Origin: Streptomyces polyasparticus
GTDB lineage: Bacteria > Actinomycetota > Actinomycetes > Streptomycetales > Streptomycetaceae
Reading direction: 5' to 3'
DNA: 64,000 bases
NCBI RefSeq assembly: GCF_014493765.1
Contig: NZ_JACTVJ010000025.1
Span: forward strand, 1 to 64,000
The translations under genes and the position numbers were made by a program. The notes below the pieces were generated by a model. That model saw nothing but the letters and a program-made list of their open reading frames with translations, was not told the origin of the DNA and made no database searches. Below, one piece after another: positions 1 through 14,294 of this stretch; positions within the stretch are counted from its first letter, which is position 1; each line of letters opens with the position of its first letter.

Positions 1-75
1 ACCCGGAAGCTAAGCCTCACAGCGCCGATGGTACTGCAGGGGGGACCCTGTGGGAGAGTAGGACGCCGCCGAACT
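1..75 (+). rRNA. rrf: 5S ribosomal RNA, 3' part (5' end outside window)
   Basis: The sequence is the 3' two thirds of an actinobacterial 5S rRNA. It runs through the conserved GAAGCTAAG segment and the GGGAGAGTAGG segment and ends near GCCGAACT. It closes an rRNA operon lying to the left of the window. Confidence 0.96.
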
Positions 76-89
76 AAATTTGATAATAA

Positions 90-137
90 GACGCCGGTCC
101 CTGAACTTCGGTTCAGGGACCGGCGTCTTTTTGTTTT
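90..137 (+). terminator. Rho-independent terminator of the rRNA operon
   Basis: A perfect 17-bp stem (90-106 with 111-127) closed by a TTCG tetraloop is followed by a T-rich tract (TTTTTGTTTT). This is an unusually strong intrinsic terminator for a GC-rich genome and sits 15 nt after the 5S end. Confidence 0.95.
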
Positions 138-178
138 GTGTCACTCCCCGTTCACGTTGCCACGACAGCATCCGCGGC

Positions 179-880
179 ATGGGGACAGTCGCAATGCTCA
201 AGGCCGCAGGCATCGGACTCGGCGACGAGGTGATCGTGCCGGCGTACGGCAACGTCGAGATCGCCGAAGCCGTGGTGTCCGCCGGCGGGCTGCCCGTGTT
301 CGCCGATATCGATCCCGGCACGTACTGCCTGGATGCCGCCGCTGTCACCGCTGCCATAGGGCCGCGTACCGCCGCCATCGTCGCCGTACGGCGCTTCGGT
401 GAGTCGGCCGGGCTGCAGCAGGTGCACGAAGTCGGCACGGGGAAAGGGCTGTTGGTGCTTCAGGAGGTCGACACGGCCGACCCCTCCGGTGCGGCCGAGG
501 GCGACGGTCCGGTGGCAGTAGGGCGGCGGCGGGCTCAAGCGGCTTATCTGTCCGCCCGGCTCAGGGGCGTGGATGCTCCGGTGCACAGCGCGGGGCACAC
601 GTATCGGCAGTACGTGGTGCGGGTGCCGGGGAACGGGCGGCCGGATCGCGACGCCTTCGCACGCGCCGTACGGGCCAGGGGAGTTCGCTGTTCCGTGCCC
701 GTGAAGACGCCGGTGCACCGGTTGCCCGAGTACCGGCGGGACGTGGAGCTGCCCCGGACCGAGCGGGCCGCCGACGAGACGCTCGCGCTGCAGATTGGCG
801 CGGAGCTCGGCCGTCGGGAGCTGCAGCGGATCGTGTCCTCGTGCAATGCGCTCGGCGGGCTGCTCGTACCGGCCTTTTGA
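179..880 (+). CDS. Degenerate DegT/DnrJ/EryC1/StrS aminotransferase-like protein
   Basis: The 233-residue product resembles sugar aminotransferases of the DegT/DnrJ/EryC1/StrS family. Near the N-terminus it has the GDEVIVPAYG and ADIDPGTYCLD blocks; later it has an HTYRQYVVRVPG segment and a C-terminal region like the dimer part of the fold. The middle of the family, where the PLP-binding lysine and the following glycine-rich strand should lie, is replaced by a short arginine-rich linker. The usual N-terminal 30-40 residues are also absent. I see no lysine in a plausible PLP context, so catalysis is unlikely. ATG 179 is the first in-frame start past the rRNA terminator; no strong RBS precedes it. 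It is either a retained non-enzymatic relic or a decaying gene. Confidence 0.7.
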   Translation: MGTVAMLKAAGIGLGDEVIVPAYGNVEIAEAVVSAGGLPVFADIDPGTYCLDAAAVTAAIGPRTAAIVAVRRFGESAGLQQVHEVGTGKGLLVLQEVDTADPSGAAEGDGPVAVGRRRAQAAYLSARLRGVDAPVHSAGHTYRQYVVRVPGNGRPDRDAFARAVRARGVRCSVPVKTPVHRLPEYRRDVELPRTERAADETLALQIGAELGRRELQRIVSSCNALGGLLVPAF

Positions 881-887
881 AGATCCC

Positions 888-1751
888 TCAGTCGATCGTG
901 TCGAGGAAGGCCCGGGTCGCGGGTGTCGGGTTGAACTTGCTCCAGGCCACGTACTCCACGCGGCGCGGGCCGTCGATTACCGACAGGACGCGGACCTCGG
1001 GGTACTCGTGGGCGATGGGGGAGGGGAGCAGGGCCACCGCGAGGCCGCGGCTGACGATGCGCAGCATCAGCTCCGCCGACATCAGCTCGTAGGCGACCTC
1101 GCGTTCCAACTCGGCCGCCTCGAAGGCCAGATCGCTCTGTGAGCGGCCCTGGGAGCCGACGGGGAAGTCGGCGAAGGGGGACTCGGCGAGCCGGCGGAGT
1201 GTGACCTTGCTCTGGTCCGCCAGTGCGTGGTCGAGGGCCACCACGGCGACGAGCTTTTCGCGGGCCAGTTCGCGGGTCTCGACGCCCTGGGGTTCGCGGG
1301 AGGCGGGCAGGCCGAGGAAGGCGATGTCGAGTTCGCCGGCCGCCACCTGGGCGCTCATCGCGTCGCTCGATCCCACGTGCAGGCTCACCTTCACTTGTGG
1401 GTAGCGCTCGCGGTAGCGCTGCAGGACGGTCGGGATGTCGACGGCCGCGACGGTGGGGATGATGCCGATCCTGAGGCTGCCCCTGACCTCGCCCACGGCG
1501 GCGGCCGCTTCGGCGGCGGCGAGCTCCGCGGCTTCGACGCACTGTTTCGCCCGTACGAGAAAGGCCTCGCCGGCCGGGGTGAGTTCGACGCGGCGGCTGG
1601 TGCGGGCGAAGAGCTGGACGCCCAACTCGCGCTCCAGGGAGCCGATCTGGTGGCTCAAAGCGGACTGGGCGACGTAGCGCTGGCGCGCGGCGCGGGTGAA
1701 GTTGCGGGTCTCCGCGACGGCGAGGGCGTACCGGAGTTGTCTCAGCTCCAT
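888..1751 (-). CDS. LysR-family transcriptional regulator
   Basis: The product has 287 residues, typical for LysR. An N-terminal winged helix-turn-helix (about residues 1-60, MELRQLRYALAVAE then TRAARQRYVAQSALSHQIGSLE) precedes a periplasmic-binding-protein-like effector domain from about residue 90. ATG 1751 is chosen because the family starts with MELRQL; an upstream in-frame start would add 19 unrelated residues. The gene is divergent from a drug/metabolite exporter 97 bp away, the classic arrangement of a LysR regulator and its target. The effector is unknown. Confidence 0.9.
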   Translation of the reverse strand: MELRQLRYALAVAETRNFTRAARQRYVAQSALSHQIGSLERELGVQLFARTSRRVELTPAGEAFLVRAKQCVEAAELAAAEAAAAVGEVRGSLRIGIIPTVAAVDIPTVLQRYRERYPQVKVSLHVGSSDAMSAQVAAGELDIAFLGLPASREPQGVETRELAREKLVAVVALDHALADQSKVTLRRLAESPFADFPVGSQGRSQSDLAFEAAELEREVAYELMSAELMLRIVSRGLAVALLPSPIAHEYPEVRVLSVIDGPRRVEYVAWSKFNPTPATRAFLDTID

Positions 1752-1848
1752 CAGGCGTTCAGCTCCATGCGATCTATCGTGCAACGCGATTGGTTCGATG
1801 ACAACCATGTGTTGGACCGATCGATAGGGGCGGGCCGAGACTCTTCAC
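1752..1848. promoter_or_regulatory. Divergent promoter region of the LysR/EamA pair
   Basis: This 97-bp gap must hold both promoters and probably the LysR site. CTATCG at 1774 and CGATAG at 1822 face each other, but no clear T-N11-A LysR palindrome stands out. The role is inferred from position. Confidence 0.4.
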
Positions 1849-2787
1849 ATGACCTCAGTGATGACCCCGCAGCCCGTGCGGCCGGTGCAGACGGTGGCGC
1901 CCAAGGCGCGTTCCCTTGCTGTCGGCGGCACGTTCGCCCTGATCCTGGCCACCGCTCTCGCGCCCATGGCGTGGGGGACCACCTATGCGGTGACGACGGA
2001 GTTCCTGCCGGCCGATCACCCGCTGTTCGCGGCCCTGTTGCGGTCGCTGCCGGGTGGGCTGCTGATGATCGCGCTGACCCGGGTGCTGCCGCACGGCGCC
2101 TGGTGGTGGAAGGCGGCGGTGCTCGGTGTGCTGAACATCGGCGCGTTCTATCCGCTGCTCTTCCTCACCGCCGAGCTGCTGCCCGGTGGGGTCGCGGCCA
2201 CGCTCGGGGCCGTACAGCCGTTGATCGTGGCCGGTCTCGCGGTCGGGGTGCTGCGGGAGCGGCCTTCGCTGTGGCGGATCGCGTGGGCGGTCACGGGAGC
2301 GGTCGGTGTGGGGCTTGTCGTGCTCGGTCCTGGCGCCGGTCTCGGCCTTGCCGGGGTTGCCGCCGGGTTGCTCGGTACGGCGTCCATGGCGCTCGGGGTC
2401 GTCCTGACCAAGCACTGGAAGGCGCCGGCAGGGGTCGGGCCGATGGCGATGACCGGGTGGCAGCTCACGGCGGGCGGGCTCTTCCTCGTACCGCTGACCC
2501 TGGTCTTCGAGGGGGCGCCGCCGCAGATCGACGGTCCTGCGGTCCTCGGGTACCTGTGGCTCGGCACCGTGGGCGGCTTCATCGCGCACACCCTCTGGCT
2601 GCGCGGGATCGGGCGGCTGCCGGTGACGGCGACCGCTCTGCTCATTCTCCTGTCGCCGCTGGTCGCCGCCGTGATCGGGGTGCTCGCGCTCGGTGAGTCC
2701 TTCACCGCCTGGCAGGTCGCCGGACTGACGCTCGCGCTCGGTGCGCTGGTCGCCGGTCAGCTCAACCCTCGGTGGGCTCGCTCCTGA
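1849..2787 (+). CDS. EamA/DMT-superfamily exporter
   Basis: The 312-residue product is highly hydrophobic, with about ten predicted membrane helices arranged as two EamA repeats. The first repeat begins at LILATALAPMAWGTTYAVTTE and the second follows the loop near residue 180. Members export amino acids, nucleobases or drugs; the substrate cannot be read from sequence. Divergence from the LysR gene suggests inducible expression. ATG 1849 is followed four codons later by a second ATG, so the exact start is open by a few residues. Confidence 0.88.
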   Translation: MTSVMTPQPVRPVQTVAPKARSLAVGGTFALILATALAPMAWGTTYAVTTEFLPADHPLFAALLRSLPGGLLMIALTRVLPHGAWWWKAAVLGVLNIGAFYPLLFLTAELLPGGVAATLGAVQPLIVAGLAVGVLRERPSLWRIAWAVTGAVGVGLVVLGPGAGLGLAGVAAGLLGTASMALGVVLTKHWKAPAGVGPMAMTGWQLTAGGLFLVPLTLVFEGAPPQIDGPAVLGYLWLGTVGGFIAHTLWLRGIGRLPVTATALLILLSPLVAAVIGVLALGESFTAWQVAGLTLALGALVAGQLNPRWARS

Positions 2788-2839
2788 AGGCCGCCCGAGG
2801 TCGTCCCGTACAGCTCGCAGTCGAAGAAGGAGTCCCGCA

Positions 2840-3460
2840 ATGAAGCTCGCAGTCATCGGTGCCACCGGGATGGTCGGCAGCCGCGTCACCGCCGAAGCCC
2901 TACGACGGGGGCATGACGTGACCGCCGTATCGCGCAGTGCGCCGCAGGACCTGCCCGCGGGTGCGCGTCGGGTGGCCGCCGACGTGGCACAGCCGGAAGG
3001 GTTGAAGGCGGTGCTCGCGGCGGCCGACGCCGCGGTGCTCGCCATCCGGCCGGCTCCGGGGGACGAGGGTTCGCTCGCGCCGCTCACGGCCAAGCTGCTC
3101 GATGCGGCCGCGGGTATGCCGGTGCTGGTCGTGGGCGGTGCCGGGCCGCTGCGCAGCCCGGCGGGTGGTCTGGTCGTCGACGACCCGGTGTACGTCCCCC
3201 GGCAGTGGCGGGCCATCGCGGTGGCCAGCTGTGAGCAACTGGCCGTCTGTGAAAGTCACTTCGGCGACACGTCGACCTACCTGAGCCCGCCGGCGCTGCT
3301 CGCTCCCGGCGAGCGCACGGGAACGTACCGGCGTGGCGGCGACACCCTGCTCGTGGACCCGGACGGGCGCTCGCTCATCAGCGTCGAGGACCTCGCTGTC
3401 GCGGTGCTCGACGAGATCGAGACGCCCTCCGGGGTCCGGCATCTGACCGTGGCGTACTGA
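2840..3460 (+). CDS. NAD(P)-dependent epimerase/NmrA-like protein
   Basis: The 206-residue product opens with MKLAVIGATGMVGSRVTAEALRRGH, the GxxGxxG Rossmann motif of atypical SDR/NmrA proteins. It keeps the ADVAQPEGL and VLVVGGAGPL segments. No YxxxK catalytic pair is evident, as is usual for this subgroup. ATG 2840 has a good RBS (GAAGGAG) about 10 nt upstream. It follows the exporter by 52 bp on the same strand and may be co-transcribed. Function is unknown beyond dinucleotide binding. Confidence 0.85.
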   Translation: MKLAVIGATGMVGSRVTAEALRRGHDVTAVSRSAPQDLPAGARRVAADVAQPEGLKAVLAAADAAVLAIRPAPGDEGSLAPLTAKLLDAAAGMPVLVVGGAGPLRSPAGGLVVDDPVYVPRQWRAIAVASCEQLAVCESHFGDTSTYLSPPALLAPGERTGTYRRGGDTLLVDPDGRSLISVEDLAVAVLDEIETPSGVRHLTVAY

Positions 3461-3480
3461 GAGCAGGGCGCCTGGGATCG

Positions 3481-4395
3481 CTAAGTCGCCTTTTTCGGGT
3501 GCGACTTGAAGAAGTCCCAGATCAGATCCGTGGCGTTCACCGCCGCTTCCCGCTCGGCCATGTCGGACTTGCCCTGCGGCCAGCTGTGGCCCATGTCCGG
3601 CAGCCGGTACGCCACGAGCTCGGAGCCGTCCGCGCAGCGTGCCGCGGTGCGGGTGATCTTCTGCTTCAGCTTTGTGGGCGGGCCCTCCTTGCACTTCAGG
3701 CGCTCCTGCCAGATGGTCAGGCCGGCGTTGAACACCGGGTACCACTTGTCGTCGCCGCCGATGAAGGTGATCACCGAGACCGGGGATTTCGGCACATACG
3801 TGTCGGGGTCGGTGATGCGGCCGCTGTAGCCGCCGCTGACCGGGGCGATGGCGGCGAAGGTGTCGGAGAGTTCGACGGCCAGCTTGAAGGACATGTCGCC
3901 GCCGTTGGAGATCCCCGTCGCGTAGATCCGCTGCGGGTCCGCGCCCCAGGTGTCGACCAGGCTCTTGGTGATCGTACGGAGGAAGCCGACGTCGTCCTCG
4001 CTGCCGCAGCAGACCAGGGCGTTCATGCCGCCGTTGACCCCCTCCGGGTAGACGGCCAGGAAGTTCTCCTTGTCGGCCTTCGCGGAGAAGTCGCTCAGCT
4101 TGGCGACATGGGTGCCGGTGCTGGGGTAGGGGTGCATGACGATCACCAGCGGCAGCTTCCGGCCCGGCGCGTAGGAGGGCGGGGCATGGACCGCGTACGT
4201 GCGCTTCGTGCCCTTCCAGTCGAGCGTGACGGTCTGGTCGCCGGGGCCCGGACTGGCTTGCGGGGAAGCCGACTTGGACGGTTTCTTCGGCTTCTCGCCC
4301 TTGCCTTCGCCCGAACCGGACGAACAGCCGGCCAGCGCGAGGGCCAGGGCCAGGAGGACGGCGGCGAGGATGCGGCGTAAACCCTTAGGCGGCAT
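3481..4395 (-). CDS. Secreted lipoprotein esterase, PHB depolymerase/LpqC-like
   Basis: The 304-residue product begins with a signal sequence (RRILAAVLLALALALAGC) ending in a lipobox, so it should be anchored to the outer face of the membrane. An alpha/beta hydrolase of the poly(3-hydroxybutyrate) depolymerase/feruloyl esterase family follows. It shows PLVIVMHPYPSTG near the oxyanion region, a GISNGGDMS nucleophile elbow and a C-terminal DMGHSWPQ carrying the likely catalytic histidine. ATG 4395 is chosen because it puts the signal peptide at the N-terminus. The real substrate is unknown; homologues act on short esters or feruloyl sugars. Confidence 0.85.
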   Translation of the reverse strand: MPPKGLRRILAAVLLALALALAGCSSGSGEGKGEKPKKPSKSASPQASPGPGDQTVTLDWKGTKRTYAVHAPPSYAPGRKLPLVIVMHPYPSTGTHVAKLSDFSAKADKENFLAVYPEGVNGGMNALVCCGSEDDVGFLRTITKSLVDTWGADPQRIYATGISNGGDMSFKLAVELSDTFAAIAPVSGGYSGRITDPDTYVPKSPVSVITFIGGDDKWYPVFNAGLTIWQERLKCKEGPPTKLKQKITRTAARCADGSELVAYRLPDMGHSWPQGKSDMAEREAAVNATDLIWDFFKSHPKKAT

Positions 4396-4512
4396 GCGCG
4401 CATGGTGGCAGCGCGGCGGAAGGCGGTCCAGAGGAAGCGGTGGTTCTGTACGGGCCGGGATTCGGGGTATGATCTGTGTCGTTGCCGAGCGGGAAACCGT
4501 GCAGGTCAACAG

Positions 4513-4585
4513 GCCCCTATAGCTCAGTCGGTAGAGCGTCTCCATGGTAAGGAGAAGGTCTGCGGTTCGATTCCGCATGGGGGCT
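4513..4585 (+). tRNA. tRNA-Thr (anticodon GGT)
   Basis: A complete 73-nt cloverleaf can be drawn. The acceptor stem is 4513-4519 with 4578-4584. The D arm carries AGCTCAGTCGGTAGAGC. The anticodon stem TCTCC/GGAGA holds the loop ATGGTAA with anticodon GGT, and the T arm carries TTCGATT. No CCA is encoded. Confidence 0.97.
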
Positions 4586-4594
4586 CAGGAAAGC

Positions 4595-4630
4595 AAGAAC
4601 CCCGCCCGGTCACCGGGCGGGGTTCTTCCG
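4595..4630. terminator. Bidirectional hairpin terminator
   Basis: A near-perfect inverted repeat (4595-4610 with 4612-4627) lies between the tRNA on the plus strand and the stop of the PP2C gene on the minus strand. It can terminate both. Confidence 0.88.
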
Positions 4631-4687
4631 TTTCCGGGCCCCGGTCAGCCGTTGTGCGGCCCCGGTCAGGCCCTGTGCGGCGCGGGG

Positions 4688-7372
4688 TCAGTCCTTGTGC
4701 GGCTCCGGCACCCGCATCGCCAGGATCGCCATGTCGTCGGAGGGCGCGTCCGTCGCGAAGCGCTCCACGGCGCGCATCACCCGCGAGGCCACGGCGCCGG
4801 CGGTCAGACCGGTGCAGGTGGTCAGGACGTCCATCAGGCCGTCGTCGCCGAGCATGCGGGTGCCCTCGCGGCGCTCGGTGACGCCGTCCGTCACGCACAG
4901 GAGCACATCGCCGGGCTCGAGCGTCATGGTCTGCTCGTACAGCTCCAGGTCCTCCATCACACCGAGCAGCGGCTGCGGCTCGGCGAAGGGCTCGACCGTG
5001 CCGTCCTGGCGCAGACGCAGCGGCAGCGGATGGCCGGCGCAGACCAGCTTGAGGACGGCCGAGCCGTCCTCCTGGGGCCACAACTCCCCGTAGAGGAGCG
5101 TGAGGAAGCGGCTGCGGGCACCCTCGTCCAGGATCGCCGCATTGAGGCGCTCCAGGACCGCGGGGCCGCCGAAGCCCTCGCGGGCGAGGAGTCTGAGAGC
5201 GTGCCGGGCGAGGCCGGTGACCGCGGCGGCCTCCGGACCCGTGCCGCAGACATCGCCGATCGCGAAGCCGTACGCGCCGTCGCGGATCGGGAAGAGGTCG
5301 TAGAAGTCGCCGCCGACCTCGTTGCCCTCGCCGGCCGCGCGGTAGATCACCTCGACCTCGACGCCCGGGATCTGGGGGAGGCCGGGCGGGAGGAGGCTGC
5401 GCTGGAGGGACTGGCTGATGGCCATGCGCTCCGAGTACAGGCGCGCGTTGTCGAGCGCGAGGGCGGCGCGGCGGGAGAGGTCCTCGGCGAGTTCGAGGAT
5501 CTCCTGGCGGAAGTGCTCCTCGGAGGGCTTGCCGAGCGTGAGCATGCCGATGACGCGGTTGCGGGCGACGAGGGGGAGCACGACCGTTTCGCCGCCGACC
5601 GCCGAGGCCGTCGCGAGGGTGGTGCCGATGCCGGCCGCAAGGCGCGTGGGCTCGCCCAGGCCGAGGCTGCGCATCGAGGTGCGCAGGGCGGCGCGGTGGG
5701 CGGCTTCCGACGGCGCGTTCCAGACGCGGGCGCCCGGGGTCGGTACCGGGTCCGGCGGATCGATGCGCTGCAGCAGGGCCTTGAGGCCGTCGATACGGTC
5801 CTCGTCCTCGTGCAGGACGTAGGAGAGATACGGCTCGGATGACTGGTCGGCGATCGTGTAGACCGCGCACCAGGTGGCGAGGGTCGGGACCGTCATCTGC
5901 GCCATGAGCGCCAGGGTCTGGTCCCGGTCCAGGGTGCCGGCGAGCAGGTCGGAGGCCTCGACAAGGAAGCTGAGCGAGCCCCGGCGCAGTCGTTCCAGTT
6001 CGCTGAGGCGGGCCGATTCGACGTTGAGCGCGATGCGGTCGGCGGCGAACTGGAGGCGCAGGGCCTCCTCGTTGGAGTACCGCCCGGGTGCCTCGGCCGC
6101 GACACCGAGCGAACCGGTGAGCCGGCCCTCGACCTTCAGTGGGACGGTGACGACCGAACGCATGCCGGTGCCGTCGAGCAGCGGGGCCGCGCCCGGCGCC
6201 ACGGTGAGGTCCTCGTGGACGGCGGGCATACGGGCGGAGCCGTAGCGCCCGGTGCCGGCCTCGACCTGGACGCGGGCGAAGCGCTGGCGGGCGGAGGGCA
6301 GGCCGGTGGAGGCGCGTACCTCCAGCTCGGTCTCGTCGTCGGTGGCGAGCAGCAGGAAGGCCGCGTCGCCGTCGAGCATGTCGCGGGCGCGCTCGACCGT
6401 GCGCTGCAGCAGGCCGTCGAGGTCGTCGGGCGCAGGGGAGCCGATGAAGGTCTCGAAGGGGTCGGCCGAGGTACCCGAGGCGGGGAGCGTCGCGGCGTCG
6501 GGCGCAGGGCCGCGGTGCGGGCTCTGCAGCACGGCCCGTTCGGTGTCCCGTACGAGCAGGCAGACCGTCGAGGGATCGCCTTCCGGATCCCGTACGCGCA
6601 GATGGGATGCGTATACGGGGATCACGCGGCCGTCGGCGCCGCGGATGCCGTAACTGCCTTCCCAGCGCGAGAGTTGGAGCGCCTCGACGATGCCGGTGCC
6701 GGTGCCGGGGGTGTGCGGCCAGGCCGCGAAGTCGGTGAGCTGGCGGCCGAGCACCTTTTCGCTTTCGTACCCGAACAGGCTCTCCGCGGAATCGCTCCAT
6801 GCGGTGATCGCGCCGTCACGGTCGATCTGGACGACCGCGACATGGACACGCGGGTCGGCGACCGGCAGCAGGTCGACGGGGAGCAGCGGACCCGCGGTGC
6901 GGGCGCCGACGGGGCGCTCGGGCAGGTCGAGCCGGAACCAGACCTGCTTCTGCGTCGGTGTGTACTCGACACCCCAGCGGCTGGCGAGCGCCGCGCAGAG
7001 CTGGAGGCCGCGGCCGCCCTCGCGGTCCGGACTTCCAAGAGTGCGCAAAGACTGCTGAAGCGGGATCTCTCGCTCCGGATAGCGGTCGGCGACCTCGATC
7101 CGTACAGCATCTTCACTGCGCAGGCACAGCACGTCGGCCTTGGTGCCGGCGTGCACCACCGCATTGGTGACGAGTTCGCTGGTCAGGACCACCGCGTCAT
7201 CGATGATGTCGGTGTATCCCCAGCCCTGGAGCGTGTCGCGGACGAACGCACGGGCGCCGGCGACCGAGCGCCCTACGGGTTCGAATGTGGCGGCCGCTCG
7301 CGCGGTGATCACAGCACTCCTTGTGCGCGTTTCGGTGTCGGATCCGTCGACGTACACGTTTCCACTGCCCAT
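4688..7372 (-). CDS. Multidomain stress regulator: ATPase, PAS, GAF, PP2C phosphatase
   Basis: The 894-residue cytoplasmic protein has four parts. Residues about 20-155 are an RsbW/SpoIIAB-like ATP-binding domain (VVLTSELVTNAVVHAG and REGGRGLQL). A PAS domain follows (VVQIDRDGAITAWSDSAESLFGY), then GAF-type sensory regions at about 310-640. The C-terminus is an RsbU/SpoIIE-type PP2C phosphatase with GGDFYDLF and GDVCGTG metal-binding motifs. Such fusions combine anti-sigma kinase-like and anti-anti-sigma phosphatase functions in partner-switching control of stress sigma factors. ATG 7372 replaces an upstream in-frame start. It diverges from osaA, linking it to osmotic and oxidative stress control by context. 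Confidence 0.9.
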   Translation of the reverse strand: MGSGNVYVDGSDTETRTRSAVITARAAATFEPVGRSVAGARAFVRDTLQGWGYTDIIDDAVVLTSELVTNAVVHAGTKADVLCLRSEDAVRIEVADRYPEREIPLQQSLRTLGSPDREGGRGLQLCAALASRWGVEYTPTQKQVWFRLDLPERPVGARTAGPLLPVDLLPVADPRVHVAVVQIDRDGAITAWSDSAESLFGYESEKVLGRQLTDFAAWPHTPGTGTGIVEALQLSRWEGSYGIRGADGRVIPVYASHLRVRDPEGDPSTVCLLVRDTERAVLQSPHRGPAPDAATLPASGTSADPFETFIGSPAPDDLDGLLQRTVERARDMLDGDAAFLLLATDDETELEVRASTGLPSARQRFARVQVEAGTGRYGSARMPAVHEDLTVAPGAAPLLDGTGMRSVVTVPLKVEGRLTGSLGVAAEAPGRYSNEEALRLQFAADRIALNVESARLSELERLRRGSLSFLVEASDLLAGTLDRDQTLALMAQMTVPTLATWCAVYTIADQSSEPYLSYVLHEDEDRIDGLKALLQRIDPPDPVPTPGARVWNAPSEAAHRAALRTSMRSLGLGEPTRLAAGIGTTLATASAVGGETVVLPLVARNRVIGMLTLGKPSEEHFRQEILELAEDLSRRAALALDNARLYSERMAISQSLQRSLLPPGLPQIPGVEVEVIYRAAGEGNEVGGDFYDLFPIRDGAYGFAIGDVCGTGPEAAAVTGLARHALRLLAREGFGGPAVLERLNAAILDEGARSRFLTLLYGELWPQEDGSAVLKLVCAGHPLPLRLRQDGTVEPFAEPQPLLGVMEDLELYEQTMTLEPGDVLLCVTDGVTERREGTRMLGDDGLMDVLTTCTGLTAGAVASRVMRAVERFATDAPSDDMAILAMRVPEPHKD

Positions 7373-7681
7373 CGTGCGGCCGCCCCTCCACAAGCGCGTC
7401 AGCCCGTAAGTTCCCGTACCACCGCCCAGGCCGGGCGGACCGGGGTGGTTGGACAGCCGGATGCCAGATTACTTACCTTCGCGGTTCATGCGGATGCCGG
7501 TTGCCGTGTTTCCGCCCGGAGGTGCTGCCAAGGGTGTCTTCGGCGGTGTACGAAGCTGCCGAAGTGTTATGGCCTGGTTCGGGCAGGGTGAAACACTGGG
7601 CAAGCTCTATGAGACAGCCCGGGCAACGGCAATGAGCATCGAGCAACCGAGCATGTGGTCGATCCCCTCGGGAGGGACACG
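7373..7681. other. Divergent intergenic region between the PP2C gene and osaA
   Basis: This 309-bp gap holds no credible ORF. It contains an inverted repeat CTTCGGC/GCCGAAG (7538-7544, 7558-7564) and the RBS GGAGGG (7671-7676) of osaA. I looked for SigB-type boxes (GNNT...GGGTAY) and found only poorly spaced partial matches. Confidence 0.4.
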
Positions 7682-13180
<5,499 letters not shown>

Positions 13181-13470
13181 GCGGGGACTGTGCGGGAGCG
13201 TGTGTAGCTTGTCCGTGCGCGGCCGGATTTGTGACCGGTCGCGCCCGTGGACGTGCTGACGGAACGTGTCCGTTGCCGTGTAGAAGTGCGGGATTCGGGG
13301 AACCTTCTGGTCTCCGCTTGCGTTTCTGCTACGTGCACAGTGACATCGCGGTGACAGGGTGTGGCGACAGGCGGGGTGCGGCTACCATGACCGGCACAAG
13401 GACGGGCGGCAGGACGGAGTCGTCCCCTGGGGCGGCGACCGGTGGACTGCCGGGGCGAGGAGGACGGGCC

Positions 13471-14154
13471 ATGGTGCAGAAGGCCAAGATCCTCCTGGTC
13501 GATGACCGGCCGGAGAATCTGCTGGCGCTCGAGGCCATCCTCTCTGCGCTCGATCAGACCCTGGTGCGGGCATCGTCCGGGGAGGAAGCGCTCAAAGCAC
13601 TGCTCACGGACGATTTCGCGGTCATTCTGCTGGACGTCCAGATGCCTGGAATGGACGGTTTCGAAACCGCTGCGCACATCAAGCGCCGGGAACGGACCCG
13701 GGACATCCCGATCATCTTCCTCACCGCGATCAACCACGGTCCGCACCACACCTTCCGTGGTTACGCGGCGGGCGCGGTGGACTACATCTCGAAGCCCTTC
13801 GACCCGTGGGTGCTGCGCGCCAAGGTCTCGGTGTTCGTCGAGCTGTACATGAAGAACTGCCAACTGCGGGAGCAGGCCGCTCTGCTGCGGCTCCAGCTCG
13901 AAGGCGGCGGCAAGACGCCGGTCGGCGACAAGGGCGAGCCCGCAGGGCTGCTCGCCGAGCTCTCGGCTCGGCTCGCGGCCGTCGAGGAGCAGGCCGAGGC
14001 GCTGTCCAAGCAGCTCGACGACGAGTCCGCGGACGCCGCCGCGGTGGCCACGGCGGCCCACCTGGAGCGCAAACTGACCGGCCTGCGCCGGGCACTTGAC
14101 GCTCTGGAGCCCGGCGCCGGACCCGGTGCCGCCTCGGTGCCCACGCAGAACTGA
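13471..14154 (+). CDS. osaB: Response regulator OsaB
   Basis: The 227-residue product has a receiver domain at about residues 1-125 (ILLVDDRPENLLALE, phospho-acceptor aspartate in ILLDVQMPGMDG, switch lysine in ISKPFD). It ends in a helical coiled coil rich in Glu, Ala and Leu, with no DNA-binding domain. Output is therefore probably by protein contact. ATG 13471 has GAGGAGG seven bases upstream; an upstream in-frame ATG at 13387 is possible but less well placed. It lies 290 bp after osaA, with no terminator seen between, although it may have its own promoter. Confidence 0.9.
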   Translation: MVQKAKILLVDDRPENLLALEAILSALDQTLVRASSGEEALKALLTDDFAVILLDVQMPGMDGFETAAHIKRRERTRDIPIIFLTAINHGPHHTFRGYAAGAVDYISKPFDPWVLRAKVSVFVELYMKNCQLREQAALLRLQLEGGGKTPVGDKGEPAGLLAELSARLAAVEEQAEALSKQLDDESADAAAVATAAHLERKLTGLRRALDALEPGAGPGAASVPTQN

Positions 14155-14294
14155 CGCTCGTTTCGTACGTCACCGGCGGCACCCCACCTGCAGAGGTGAT
14201 CCCGCGTCAGTTTCGTGCCTCGGTACGCCGACACGAACGGGTGAAGCAGTAGGCACACGTGTCCGCAGTGGTCCGCACCGGTAACCTCACCCCC

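Noticed and set aside
7373-7681. SigB-type promoter for osaA
   Set aside because: GTTTCC and GGGTGT are 18 bp apart with a non-consensus -10 box; not good enough to call.
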